A DNA stretch of 64,000 nucleotides from Variovorax sp. SG517 (GTDB lineage Bacteria > Pseudomonadota > Gammaproteobacteria > Burkholderiales > Burkholderiaceae_C): contig NZ_JABMJG010000004.1 in assembly GCF_013376045.1 (NCBI RefSeq), positions 1-64,000 of the forward strand, written 5' to 3'. The notes under the pieces are model-generated. The model saw nothing but the letters and a program-made list of their open reading frames with translations. It searched no databases and was not told the DNA's origin. The position numbers were made by a program, and so were the translations under genes. Shown here one piece after another: positions 26,790-34,188 of the stretch; position 1 is the stretch's first letter; every line of letters starts with the position of its first letter.

Positions 26790-27605
26790 ATGACTGCGAT
26801 CCCCACCACCCCACCGGCAGAAGGCTGCATCGACACCCAGGTGCTCGGCCACGTGCTGCTGATCGGCATCAACCGTCCCGCCAAGCGCAACGGCTGGACG
26901 CCGCCGATGTTCAGGCAGCTGGCCGAGGCCTACACCCGGCTCGACGACGACCCGGAGCTGCGCGTGGGCGTGCTGCATGCCTTCGGCGACCACTTCACGG
27001 CGGGCCTGGACCTGCCGGCGGTCGCCGAATACATGAAGCGCGGCGAGAAGGCGATTCCCGCAGGGCTGGTGGAGCCGCACGACTTCGGCCTGCCCGACTA
27101 CCGCCGCCGCACCAAGCCGATGGTGGTGGCGGTCAAGGGCATCTGCTTCACGGTGGGCATCGAGCTGATGCTGGGCGCCGACATCGTGGTGGCGGCCGAC
27201 AACTGCCGCTTCTCGCAGATGGAAGTGCAGCGCGGCATCATGGCCACGGGCGGCGCCACGCTGCGCATGGCCGAGCGCGCGGGCGTGGGCAACGCGATGC
27301 TGCACCTGCTCACGGCCGACGAGTTCGACAGCGCCGAGGCCTACCGCCTCAACTTCGTGCAGAAGGTGGTGCCGGCCGGCCAGGAGCTCGACGCGGCGCT
27401 GGCCATCGCGCAGCGCATCGCGGCGCAGGCGCCGCTGGCGGTGGTGGCCACGCGGCTGAACGTGATCAAGGCCGTGGAGCAGGGGCCGCTGGCGGCGGTG
27501 TCGGAATTCATCGAGACGCAGAAACGCCTGTCGAACAGCGAGGACGCCGCCGAGGGCGTGCGCTCCTTCATCGAGCGCCGGCCGGCGCGCTTCAGCGGCC
27601 GCTGA
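26790..27605 (+). CDS. Crotonase/enoyl-CoA hydratase family protein
   Basis: 271 residues with the crotonase fold. The oxyanion-hole segment [13 protein letters not shown] is near residue 70 and the second one [25 protein letters not shown] near 115. Glu is retained in [16 protein letters not shown] near 148. The C-terminal [16 protein letters not shown] and a terminal RRPARFSGR are usual for proteobacterial members. Reactions range from hydration to isomerisation or hydrolysis of acyl-CoA. Position next to hbd suggests hydration in a beta-oxidation type pathway. Confidence 0.92.
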   Translation: MTAIPTTPPAEGCIDTQVLGHVLLIGINRPAKRNGWTPPMFRQLAEAYTRLDDDPELRVGVLHAFGDHFTAGLDLPAVAEYMKRGEKAIPAGLVEPHDFGLPDYRRRTKPMVVAVKGICFTVGIELMLGADIVVAADNCRFSQMEVQRGIMATGGATLRMAERAGVGNAMLHLLTADEFDSAEAYRLNFVQKVVPAGQELDAALAIAQRIAAQAPLAVVATRLNVIKAVEQGPLAAVSEFIETQKRLSNSEDAAEGVRSFIERRPARFSGR

Positions 27606-27634
27606 CCCCTTCCTCATCCAGAACAACGAACAAC

Positions 27635-28963
27635 ATGTCCCTCTTCATTCGCACGGCGCTCGCCGCCGCATTCACCCTGCTCGCCGTGAACACCACCTCC
27701 GCACAGACGCCCACGCCTCCCGCGCTGCCCGACCCTGCCGCCACCTCGGTCGACGCCATGGGCTGGATGAAGGGCTTCCCGCCCCCGCCCGACAAGCTCA
27801 TCACCTTCGACAACCCGGCCGGCGGCGTCTTTCCGCGCACGCGCTGGAGCTTCTCGCACGTGCGCGAGACCGTGCCCACGGCCAACGTATGGCGCGGTCC
27901 CGGTGCGGCCAGCCCGCTGCCTTCGGCGCCAGCGCCCTTCGACATCGAGGCCGTCAAGTTCAAGCCCCTGGGCAGCGAGCAGACGCTGAACTTCGCCCAG
28001 ATGATCTCCGGCACCTACACCGACGGCATCCTCGTGATGCATCGCGGCAAGGTGGTCTACGAGAAGTACTTCGGCGCGCTCACGCCCGAGCGCCCGCACA
28101 TCGCGATGTCGGTCACCAAGTCCTTCGTGGGCACGCTGGCGGCCATCCTTGCGGACGAGGGCAAGCTCGACCCGGCCGCGCCCGTCACCAAATACATCCC
28201 CGAACTCAAGGACACGGCCTACGGCGACGCCACCGTGCGCCAGGTGATGGACATGACCGTGGGCGTGCACTACTCCGAGAACTACGCTGACCCCAAGGCC
28301 GAGATCTGGGACTACGCGCGTGCCGGCGGCATGCTCACCCAGGGCGCGAACTACACCGGCCCCAAGTCGTTCTACGAATTCCTCGTCACCCTGAAGAAGG
28401 AAGGCGAGCACGGCGAAGGCTTTGCCTACAAGACGGTCAACGCCGAGGTGCTGGCGTGGATCGTTCGCCGCGCCAGCAACCAGTCGCTGGCCGACCTGCT
28501 GAGCGAGAAGATCTGGCGCCGCATCGGCGCCGAGCAGGATGCGTATTTCATGGTCGACCGCATCGGCACCGAATCGGGCGGCGGCGGCCTCAACACCGTG
28601 CTGCGCGACCTGGCCCGCTTCGGCGAGACCATGCGCAACGGCGGGCGTGCCTCCAACGGGCAGCAGGCGATTCCGAAGGCGGTGGTGGAAGACATCCAGC
28701 GCGGCGGCGATCCGGCCAAGTTCGTGAAGGCGGGCTACCCGCTGCTCAAGGGCTGGTCGTACCGCGACATGTGGTGGGTGTCGCACAACCCGCACGGCGC
28801 CTACATGGCGCGTGGCATCCACGGCCAGAGCATCTATGTGGACCCGAAGGCCGAGATGGTGATCGTGCGCTACGCGGCGCATCCGGTGGCGGCCAACGGC
28901 GCGAACGATCCGCTGACGCTGCCGGCCTTCCAGGCGATGGCCGAGGCGCTGATGCGCCCCTGA
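27635..28963 (+). CDS. Exported serine hydrolase, class C beta-lactamase/EstB-like family
   Basis: 442 residues. Signal peptide MSLFIRTALAAAFTLLAVNTTSA. The class C beta-lactamase-like domain (about 125-440) has SVTK with nucleophile Ser159 and Lys162, the YSEN segment near 212 as the YxN equivalent, and HGQS near 390 as the third motif. Family members include esterases, 6-aminohexanoate-dimer hydrolases and D-aminopeptidases. The N-terminal RTRWSFSHVRE and the DMWWVSHNPHGAYMARGIHGQ region resemble 6-aminohexanoate-dimer hydrolase-type proteins rather than true beta-lactamases. The substrate is unknown. It may be co-transcribed with the preceding hydratase gene (29 bp). Confidence 0.87.
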   Translation: MSLFIRTALAAAFTLLAVNTTSAQTPTPPALPDPAATSVDAMGWMKGFPPPPDKLITFDNPAGGVFPRTRWSFSHVRETVPTANVWRGPGAASPLPSAPAPFDIEAVKFKPLGSEQTLNFAQMISGTYTDGILVMHRGKVVYEKYFGALTPERPHIAMSVTKSFVGTLAAILADEGKLDPAAPVTKYIPELKDTAYGDATVRQVMDMTVGVHYSENYADPKAEIWDYARAGGMLTQGANYTGPKSFYEFLVTLKKEGEHGEGFAYKTVNAEVLAWIVRRASNQSLADLLSEKIWRRIGAEQDAYFMVDRIGTESGGGGLNTVLRDLARFGETMRNGGRASNGQQAIPKAVVEDIQRGGDPAKFVKAGYPLLKGWSYRDMWWVSHNPHGAYMARGIHGQSIYVDPKAEMVIVRYAAHPVAANGANDPLTLPAFQAMAEALMRP

Positions 28964-28973
28964 CCGAACCTTC

Positions 28974-29762
28974 TCAGTTCGAAGCCCGCTCGCGGGCGAT
29001 CACCAGAAGGCCGTCCATGATGAGGCTCTCGACCAGCTCGAAGTGCCCGTTCATCACGGGCGCCATCTTCCAGCCCGCGCCGCCGGTCATGTAGCAGGCC
29101 GGCTCGGCGCCGCAGTGCGAGCGCACGTGCTGCACCATGCGCTCCACCGCGCCGGCGATGGCGTAGGTGCCGCCGCTGGTCAGCGCGTCGCTGGTGTTGG
29201 TGGGGAACTCGCGCACCTCGCCGGTGGGCACGTGCAAGCCCGCCGTGCCCGATTCGAGCGCGCGCAGCATGATGCCGTGGCCCGGCAGGATCAGGCCGCC
29301 GAGGAACTTGCCGTCGGCGTCGATGGCCTCGACCGTCACGGCCGTGCCGATCAGCACCACCACCATCGGCCGCGGCGCCTGCCCCGGCCTGGCGGCGGCC
29401 AGCATGCGGTGGCGCGCGCCGATCATCGCCACGAAGCGGTCGGCGCCCAGGCGCGTGGGGTGGTCGTAGCCGTTGACGATGCCGGCCTCGCCCGCGCTCG
29501 ACATCACCCAGCGCGGCGTGCAGTCGAAGTGCTCGACGATCTGCTCCTCGGCGCGGCGGCGCACCGCGTCGCCGGCCACCACGCAGCCCAGCATGGAGCC
29601 GGGCGAGGGCAGCTCGGCCCACGGGCCGTCGGCCAGCCGTTCGATGTGGTCGAGGAATTCGGCGCCCTGCGCCTGCAACGCGGCGCCGGGGCGGGCCGAG
29701 TCGTAGAGCGCCCACTTGAGGCGGGTGTTGCCGATGTCGATGGCGAGGAAGGGGGATGACAT
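28974..29762 (-). CDS. coaX: Type III pantothenate kinase
   Basis: CoaX phosphorylates pantothenate, the first step of coenzyme A synthesis. The 262-residue protein opens with the ASKHA phosphate-1 motif [15 protein letters not shown]. The conserved [12 protein letters not shown] is near residue 107, [10 protein letters not shown] near 140 and [28 protein letters not shown] near 183-210. The start at 29760-29762 gives an N-terminus directly before the nucleotide-binding strand. Upstream in-frame sequence is Arg/Cys-rich and non-homologous. Convergent with the serine hydrolase gene, 10 bp apart. Confidence 0.93.
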   Translation of the reverse strand: MSSPFLAIDIGNTRLKWALYDSARPGAALQAQGAEFLDHIERLADGPWAELPSPGSMLGCVVAGDAVRRRAEEQIVEHFDCTPRWVMSSAGEAGIVNGYDHPTRLGADRFVAMIGARHRMLAAARPGQAPRPMVVVLIGTAVTVEAIDADGKFLGGLILPGHGIMLRALESGTAGLHVPTGEVREFPTNTSDALTSGGTYAIAGAVERMVQHVRSHCGAEPACYMTGGAGWKMAPVMNGHFELVESLIMDGLLVIARERASN

Positions 29763-29896
29763 GCGCGGGATTATTGCGACTTTGTTGTTATTCCGGCTGG
29801 CACGTCGTTGACACACGCGGCATGGGCCTACGCCGGCGCGCCGGGTTCCGCCTCTACATTGGCCGGTTCCACCCACCACCGCACAAGGAGAGAACC

Positions 29897-30358
29897 ATGG
29901 GATTGCTCAGTTTCATCAAGGAGGCTGGTGAGAAGCTGTTCGGCGGCTCGTCGGCCCATGCCGCCACGCCCGACGCCAACCAGGCCGCTGCCGCCGCCAT
30001 CAAGACCTACATCGAGACGCAGAACCTCGGCCTCACGGGACTGGAAGTGACCTACACCGCGAGCACCGGCGTGGTCACCCTCGCGGGCCAGGCGCCATCG
30101 CAGGAAGCCAGCGAGAAGGCGTCGCTGGCCGCGGGCAACGTGGCGAACGTGACCAGCGTGGAGAACAACCTCGTCGCGCCTGCCGCGCCGCCCGCCCAGT
30201 ACCACGACGTGGTGCGCGGCGACACGCTCTCGGCCATCTCGAAGAAGTACTACGGCGACGCCAACAAGTACAACGTGATCTTCGAGGCCAACAAGCCGAT
30301 GCTGACGCATCCGGACAAGATCTATCCGGGGCAGAAGCTGCGCATCCCGGCGCTCTGA
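29897..30358 (+). CDS. BON and LysM domain protein (Kbp/YgaU-like)
   Basis: 153 residues: short N-terminal amphipathic start [16 protein letters not shown], a BON domain (about 30-95, [31 protein letters not shown]) and a C-terminal LysM domain (about 103-151, [31 protein letters not shown]). This domain order and length match E. coli Kbp (YgaU), a cytoplasmic potassium-binding protein induced by osmotic stress. Like Kbp it lacks a cleavable signal peptide. AAGGAG precedes the ATG at 29897. Divergent from coaX. Confidence 0.9.
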   Translation: MGLLSFIKEAGEKLFGGSSAHAATPDANQAAAAAIKTYIETQNLGLTGLEVTYTASTGVVTLAGQAPSQEASEKASLAAGNVANVTSVENNLVAPAAPPAQYHDVVRGDTLSAISKKYYGDANKYNVIFEANKPMLTHPDKIYPGQKLRIPAL

Positions 30359-30372
30359 GCAAGACACGGGGG

Positions 30373-31326
30373 TCAGGCCCCGTTGTGCCTCCATGCCCCT
30401 GGCGACACGCCGTACTCGCGCTTGAACGCGCGGTTGAAGGCGGCCTCCGACTCGTAGCCCACGCCCTCGGCGATGCGCGCCAGGTTGCACTGGTCCCTGC
30501 GCAGCATGCCTGCGGCCAGGATCATTCGCCAGCGGGCCAGGTAGTGCATGGGCGGCACGCCCACGAGTTCGGCGAAGCGGTCGGCCAGCACGCTGCGCGA
30601 GGTGTGCGTCTCGTGCGCCAGCGCGTCGACCGTCCAGTTGCGCGCGGGCTCGGCATGCATGAGCGCCAGGCAGCGGCTCACGTGGGGGTCTCGCAGGCCC
30701 GCCAGCCAGCCGGGGTTGTTGGCGGGCATGGATTCGATGTAGCCGCGCAGCACTTCGGCGAACAGCACCTCCGCCACCTTGGCGGCGACCATCTCCGATC
30801 CCGGCGAGCGTGAAGCCGCATCGCCCAGCACGAAGTTGACGGACTGCTCGATCCACGGGCCCGCCGGCCTGCTTCGCAGCTGCGTGGTGAACAGGCGCGG
30901 AATGTTCGCCATGACGGGATTGGGCGCGTCGCCCTCGTACGCGAACCAGCTGCACACCAGCAAGGTGCGATCGCCCTCGCCGCCATAGCGCACGCGCTCC
31001 AGCTCGGGTGCCCGAGGGCTCACCACATGCGACATGTCTACCGCCGCATGGTGCAGGCCGCTGCCCAGCACGTGGGAGTCGCCGTGCAGCGCGGCGATCA
31101 CTTCGCCCGCATGCGCGCGGATCGGCTCGCCGCCATCGACCTGGGCCCAGCATTCGCCCTGCAGCACCAGGTGACAGATGGCAAGCCGCTGCGCACCGGG
31201 CCTGAGCAGCTGCGCGATGTCCGTACCCTTGGGTACCTTGAAACACCAGGGTGCATGCATGTCCCCATTGAGGAACAGCGCGCCCTCCAGGCGGATGGTC
31301 CGCAGCACGTCCGACAAGACATCCAT
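30373..31326 (-). CDS. AraC-family transcriptional regulator with N-terminal cupin domain
   Basis: 317 residues. The N-terminal cupin (Cupin_6 type) runs from about 1 to 180: LRTIRLEGALFLNGDMHAPWCFKVP, then HLVLQGECWAQVDGGEPIRAHAGEVIAALHGDSH. The C-terminal AraC domain follows: TVDALAHETHTSRSVLADRFAELVGVPPMHYLARWRM, then NLARIAEGVGYESEAAFNRAFKREYGVSPGAWR. GGGAGG lies just before the ATG at 31324-31326, giving MDVLSDVL. The divergent 90-aa DUF4242 gene 138 bp away is the obvious candidate target. Confidence 0.9.
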   Translation of the reverse strand: MDVLSDVLRTIRLEGALFLNGDMHAPWCFKVPKGTDIAQLLRPGAQRLAICHLVLQGECWAQVDGGEPIRAHAGEVIAALHGDSHVLGSGLHHAAVDMSHVVSPRAPELERVRYGGEGDRTLLVCSWFAYEGDAPNPVMANIPRLFTTQLRSRPAGPWIEQSVNFVLGDAASRSPGSEMVAAKVAEVLFAEVLRGYIESMPANNPGWLAGLRDPHVSRCLALMHAEPARNWTVDALAHETHTSRSVLADRFAELVGVPPMHYLARWRMILAAGMLRRDQCNLARIAEGVGYESEAAFNRAFKREYGVSPGAWRHNGA

Positions 31327-31464
31327 GGTCACCTCCCGGGGCAAGCGAGGGCGGGGTTTCGGTCAATAAGTCAGGCGAGGCGGGCAAGACGCGGCGGCTT
31401 CGCCTCGGCACCATAGGTCCTGGTCGCCTTCGACCGATTCTGACAGCCAGACAGGAGTACCACC

Positions 31465-31737
31465 ATGCCCAAATTCGTCATCGAGCGAGACATCCCCGGC
31501 GCCGGCAAGCTCACCCCGTCGGACCTGAAGGCCATCTCGCAGAAGTCCTGCGGCGTGCTCAGTAGCATGGGCACGGACATCCAGTGGATCCACAGCTACG
31601 TGACGGACGACCGCGTCTACTGCGTCTACCAGGCCACCGACGCCGAACTGGTGCGCCGGCACGCGGAGCTCGGCGGCTTCCCGGCCAATCGCGTGGACCG
31701 GGTCTACAGCGTGATCGACCCGGCCACGGCCGAGTGA
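31465..31737 (+). CDS. DUF4242 small protein (SCO4226-like, possible nickel-binding)
   Basis: 90 residues with the DUF4242 ferredoxin-like pattern: MPKFVIERDIPGAGKLTPSDLKAISQKSCGVL, then IQWIHSYVTDDRVYCVYQATDAELVRRHAELGGFPANRVDRV. SCO4226 of Streptomyces, in this family, binds nickel. The His residues of WIHSY and RRHAELGG fit its ligand positions, but binding here is inferred. AGGAG precedes the ATG. Divergent from the AraC regulator gene. Confidence 0.82.
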   Translation: MPKFVIERDIPGAGKLTPSDLKAISQKSCGVLSSMGTDIQWIHSYVTDDRVYCVYQATDAELVRRHAELGGFPANRVDRVYSVIDPATAE

Positions 31738-31756
31738 GGCGATAGGCTCGTTCCGG

Positions 31757-32167
31757 TCAGTTCTGCCGCCAGGGCAGCCCGCGCTTGCGCCAGCCGCCGA
31801 TCAGCCCGCGGTGGCCGTTCTCGTCCGGGTTGCCCTCGAAGCCTTCGAGGATGTTGTAGGCCTCCACGCCCAGCTCTGTCGCGCGCTTGGCCGCTGCGAT
31901 GGAGCGCACGCCGCTGCGGCACAGCAGCACCACCTTCCTGCCGCCTTCGGCCGCGGCACGGATGCCTTCGTCGAAGGCCGGGTTCATCGCCATGCCGGGC
32001 CATTGCTTCCATGCCAGCGGCACGGCGCCGGGCACGTAGCCGACCCATTCGCGCTCGGCGTCGGTGCGCACGTCGACCAGCACGGCGTCGCCGCTGGCGG
32101 TCCATTGGGCGGCCTGATCGGGCGTCACGTCGCCGGCGTAGCCCTTGTTCTCTACGGGTTCGGTCAT
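31757..32167 (-). CDS. Rhodanese-like sulfurtransferase domain protein
   Basis: 136 residues forming one rhodanese domain. VLVDVRTDAEREWVGYVPGAVPLAWKQW is at about 29-56. The active-site loop LLCRSGVRSI has catalytic Cys83 with the six-residue CRSGVR loop of sulfurtransferases. The tail NILEGFEGNPDENGHRGLIGGWRKRGLPWRQN is characteristic of a proteobacterial group. It is cytoplasmic and transfers sulfane sulfur, with unknown partners. Divergent from the TRAP transporter genes. Confidence 0.9.
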   Translation of the reverse strand: MTEPVENKGYAGDVTPDQAAQWTASGDAVLVDVRTDAEREWVGYVPGAVPLAWKQWPGMAMNPAFDEGIRAAAEGGRKVVLLCRSGVRSIAAAKRATELGVEAYNILEGFEGNPDENGHRGLIGGWRKRGLPWRQN

Positions 32168-32189
32168 TTCTCTCGTGTCCTTGGGATGC

Positions 32190-32232
32190 GGGTTTTCATG
32201 GCCCGGAATTTTTCACCGGTTCGTGAAAACCC
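32190..32232. promoter_or_regulatory. Nested inverted repeats between the rhodanese gene and the TRAP operon
   Basis: Inner dyad TTTTCAC-CGGTTC-GTGAAAA (32210-32229). An outer GGGTTTTCA (32190-32198) is complementary to TGAAAACCC (32224-32232). The same half-site TTTTCA thus occurs three times, as expected for a multi-site operator. It is 113 bp upstream of the TRAP receptor start and 23 bp upstream of the rhodanese start. Confidence 0.45.
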
Positions 32233-32344
32233 TGTTTGTTGAGTGCTCCCGCGCACCAAAGATGGCGCCTTGGGCCTGTCGAACCATAACTCCAAGACGG
32301 ACAGCCTGGGTTTTCCCAACTCAGAACCGTTTGGAGAGAGACAA

Positions 32345-33460
32345 ATGACAGACAGCAAGATGCCCCGCCGCCGCGGGCTGCTCAAGGGCGCGGCCGTGGC
32401 CGCCGGCGCCATGTCCGTGCCGATGGTCAGCATGGCCCAGACCACCACCCTGCGCTTCCAGAGCACCTGGCCCGCGAAGGACATCTTCCACGAGTACGCG
32501 CAGGACTACGCGAAGAAGGTCAACGACATGGCGGGCAGCCGCCTGAAGATCGAGGTGCTGCCCGCCGGCTCGGTGGTGCCCGCCTTCCAGCTGCTCGACG
32601 CGGTGGCCAAGGGCACGCTCGACGGCGGCCACGGCGTGGTCGCGTACTGGTACGGCAAGAACTCGGCGCTCGCGCTGTGGGGCTCCGGCCCGGGCTACGG
32701 CATGGACGCCAACATGGTGCTGGCCTGGCACACCTACGGCGGCGGCAAGGCGCTGATGGAGGAGATCTACAAGGGCCTGAACCTCGACGTGGTCTCGTAC
32801 CTCTACGGCCCCATGCCCACGCAGCCGCTGGGCTGGTTCAAGAAGCCGGTGGCCAAGGCCGAGGACATGAAGGGCCTGAAGTTCCGCACCGTGGGCCTGG
32901 CAGTAGACGTGTTCACCGACATGGGCGCGGCCGTGAACCCGCTGCCCGGCGGCGAGATCGTGCCCGCGCTGGACCGCGGCCTGATCGACGCGGCCGAGTT
33001 CAACAACGCCTCCAGCGACCGCGTGCTGGGCTTTCCCGACGTGGCCAAGAACTGCATGCTCCAGAGCTTCCACCAGAGCGGCGAGCAGTTCGAGGTGCTC
33101 TTCAACGGCTCCAAGCTCAAGGCGCTGCCGGCCGAACTGAAGTCGATCATCGAATACGCCACGCAGGCCGCGAGCGCCGAGATGAGCTGGAAGGCCATCG
33201 ACCGCAACTCGAAGGACTACGAGGAGCTGAAGAAGGCCGGCATCAAGTTCTACAAGACGCCCGACGCGGTGCTGCGCGCGCAGCTCGCATCGTGGGACAA
33301 GACCATCGCGAAGAAGTCGGCGGAGAACGCGATGTTCAAGAAGGTACTCGACTCGCAGCGCGCCTTCGCCGAGCGCGCGGGCCAGTGGCAGAACGACTAC
33401 GCCGTCGATTTCAAGATGGCCTACAACCACTACTTCGGACGGCAGGCGAAGAAGACCTGA
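32345..33460 (+). CDS. TRAP transporter substrate-binding protein (DctP family)
   Basis: 371-residue periplasmic receptor. The N-terminus MPRRRGLLKGAAVAAGAMSVPMVSMA is a twin-arginine-like signal. The DctP fold follows: TTLRFQSTWPAKDIFHEYAQDYAKKVNDMAGSRLKIEVLPAGSVVPAFQLLDAVAKGTLDGGHGVVAYWYGK, with the conserved carboxylate-binding Arg in GLKFRTVG near 180. The sequence resembles the group annotated for mannitol or chloroaromatic compounds, which usually recognise hydroxy- or keto-acids. The ligand is unproven. A GGAGAG site precedes the ATG at 32345. A terminator separates it from the permease genes. Confidence 0.92.
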   Translation: MTDSKMPRRRGLLKGAAVAAGAMSVPMVSMAQTTTLRFQSTWPAKDIFHEYAQDYAKKVNDMAGSRLKIEVLPAGSVVPAFQLLDAVAKGTLDGGHGVVAYWYGKNSALALWGSGPGYGMDANMVLAWHTYGGGKALMEEIYKGLNLDVVSYLYGPMPTQPLGWFKKPVAKAEDMKGLKFRTVGLAVDVFTDMGAAVNPLPGGEIVPALDRGLIDAAEFNNASSDRVLGFPDVAKNCMLQSFHQSGEQFEVLFNGSKLKALPAELKSIIEYATQAASAEMSWKAIDRNSKDYEELKKAGIKFYKTPDAVLRAQLASWDKTIAKKSAENAMFKKVLDSQRAFAERAGQWQNDYAVDFKMAYNHYFGRQAKKT

Positions 33461-33481
33461 GCCAAGGGATCGATGCGACGC

Positions 33482-33508
33482 GAGGGCACCCGGGCGGTGC
33501 CCTCTTTT
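33482..33508 (+). terminator. Intrinsic terminator between TRAP receptor and permease genes
   Basis: Perfect 9-bp stem GAGGGCACC/GGTGCCCTC, loop CGGGC, followed by TTTT. It lies 60 bp before the DctQ gene. Partial read-through would give more receptor than membrane subunits, which is common in binding-protein-dependent operons. Confidence 0.75.
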
Positions 33509-33567
33509 CATGCCTGCGCCCAAGCTGCCGCGCAAGACACGGATGACGCGGCGAGGAGTTCGTTCCG

Positions 33568-34188
33568 ATGCAATCTTTCCTGCTGGCGGTCGACCGGTTC
33601 TCCACATGGATCGGCAAGACCTTCGCCTGGTGCGCCCTGCTGCTCACGCTGCTGATCAGCTGGGAGGTGTTCTCGCGCTATGCCCTCAACAAGCCCCACG
33701 CCTGGGTGCTGGACGCGCAGATCATGCTGTACGGCACCATGTTCATGACCGCGGGCGCCTACACGCTCTCGAAGAACGGCCACGTGCGCGGCGACGTGCT
33801 CTATGGCTTCTTCCGCCCGCGCACGCAGGCGCTGGTGGACCTGGTGCTCTACATCGTCTTCTTCCTGCCCGGCATCGTGGCGCTGACCTGGGCCGGATGG
33901 GTCTACGCGGGCGAGTCGCTCGCCATCCGCGAGCAGACATTCTCGGCCGAGCCGCTGCCGCTGTACCCGTTCAAGTTCGTGATTCCGCTGGCGGGCTTCA
34001 CGCTGCTGCTGCAGGGGCTGGTGGAGATCATCCGCTGCGTGCGCTGCATCCGTGACGGTGCCTGGCCCTCGCGCGAGCAGGACGTGGAGGAAGTCGACGT
34101 CGAGAAGCTCAAGGAGATGGTGCACGTGAAGGACGAGGACATCGCCGCGCTCGACCGCGTCGTGGTCTCGAAGGAGGCCGCGCGATGA
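33568..34188 (+). CDS. TRAP transporter small permease (DctQ family)
   Basis: 206-residue membrane protein with four predicted helices. WCALLLTLLISWEVFSRYALNKPHAWVLDAQIMLYGTMFMTAGAYTLSKNGHVRGDVLYGF carries the DctQ signature including HVRxDV. The C-terminal about 45 residues (SREQDVEEVDVEKLKEMVHVKDEDI) form an acidic hydrophilic tail longer than usual. GAGGAG precedes the ATG. The stop overlaps the DctM start by 4 bp (34185-34188). Confidence 0.92.
   Translation: MQSFLLAVDRFSTWIGKTFAWCALLLTLLISWEVFSRYALNKPHAWVLDAQIMLYGTMFMTAGAYTLSKNGHVRGDVLYGFFRPRTQALVDLVLYIVFFLPGIVALTWAGWVYAGESLAIREQTFSAEPLPLYPFKFVIPLAGFTLLLQGLVEIIRCVRCIRDGAWPSREQDVEEVDVEKLKEMVHVKDEDIAALDRVVVSKEAAR

Noticed and set aside
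27635..28963. Beta-lactamase resistance gene
   Set aside because: It has the SxxK serine hydrolase fold, but overall features fit the esterase/6-aminohexanoate-dimer-hydrolase-like group rather than AmpC.
29800..29816. Sigma-54-like sequence TGGCACG...TTGA upstream of the BON-LysM gene
   Set aside because: The spacing between the GG and the second element is one base short and GA replaces the essential GC of the -12 element.
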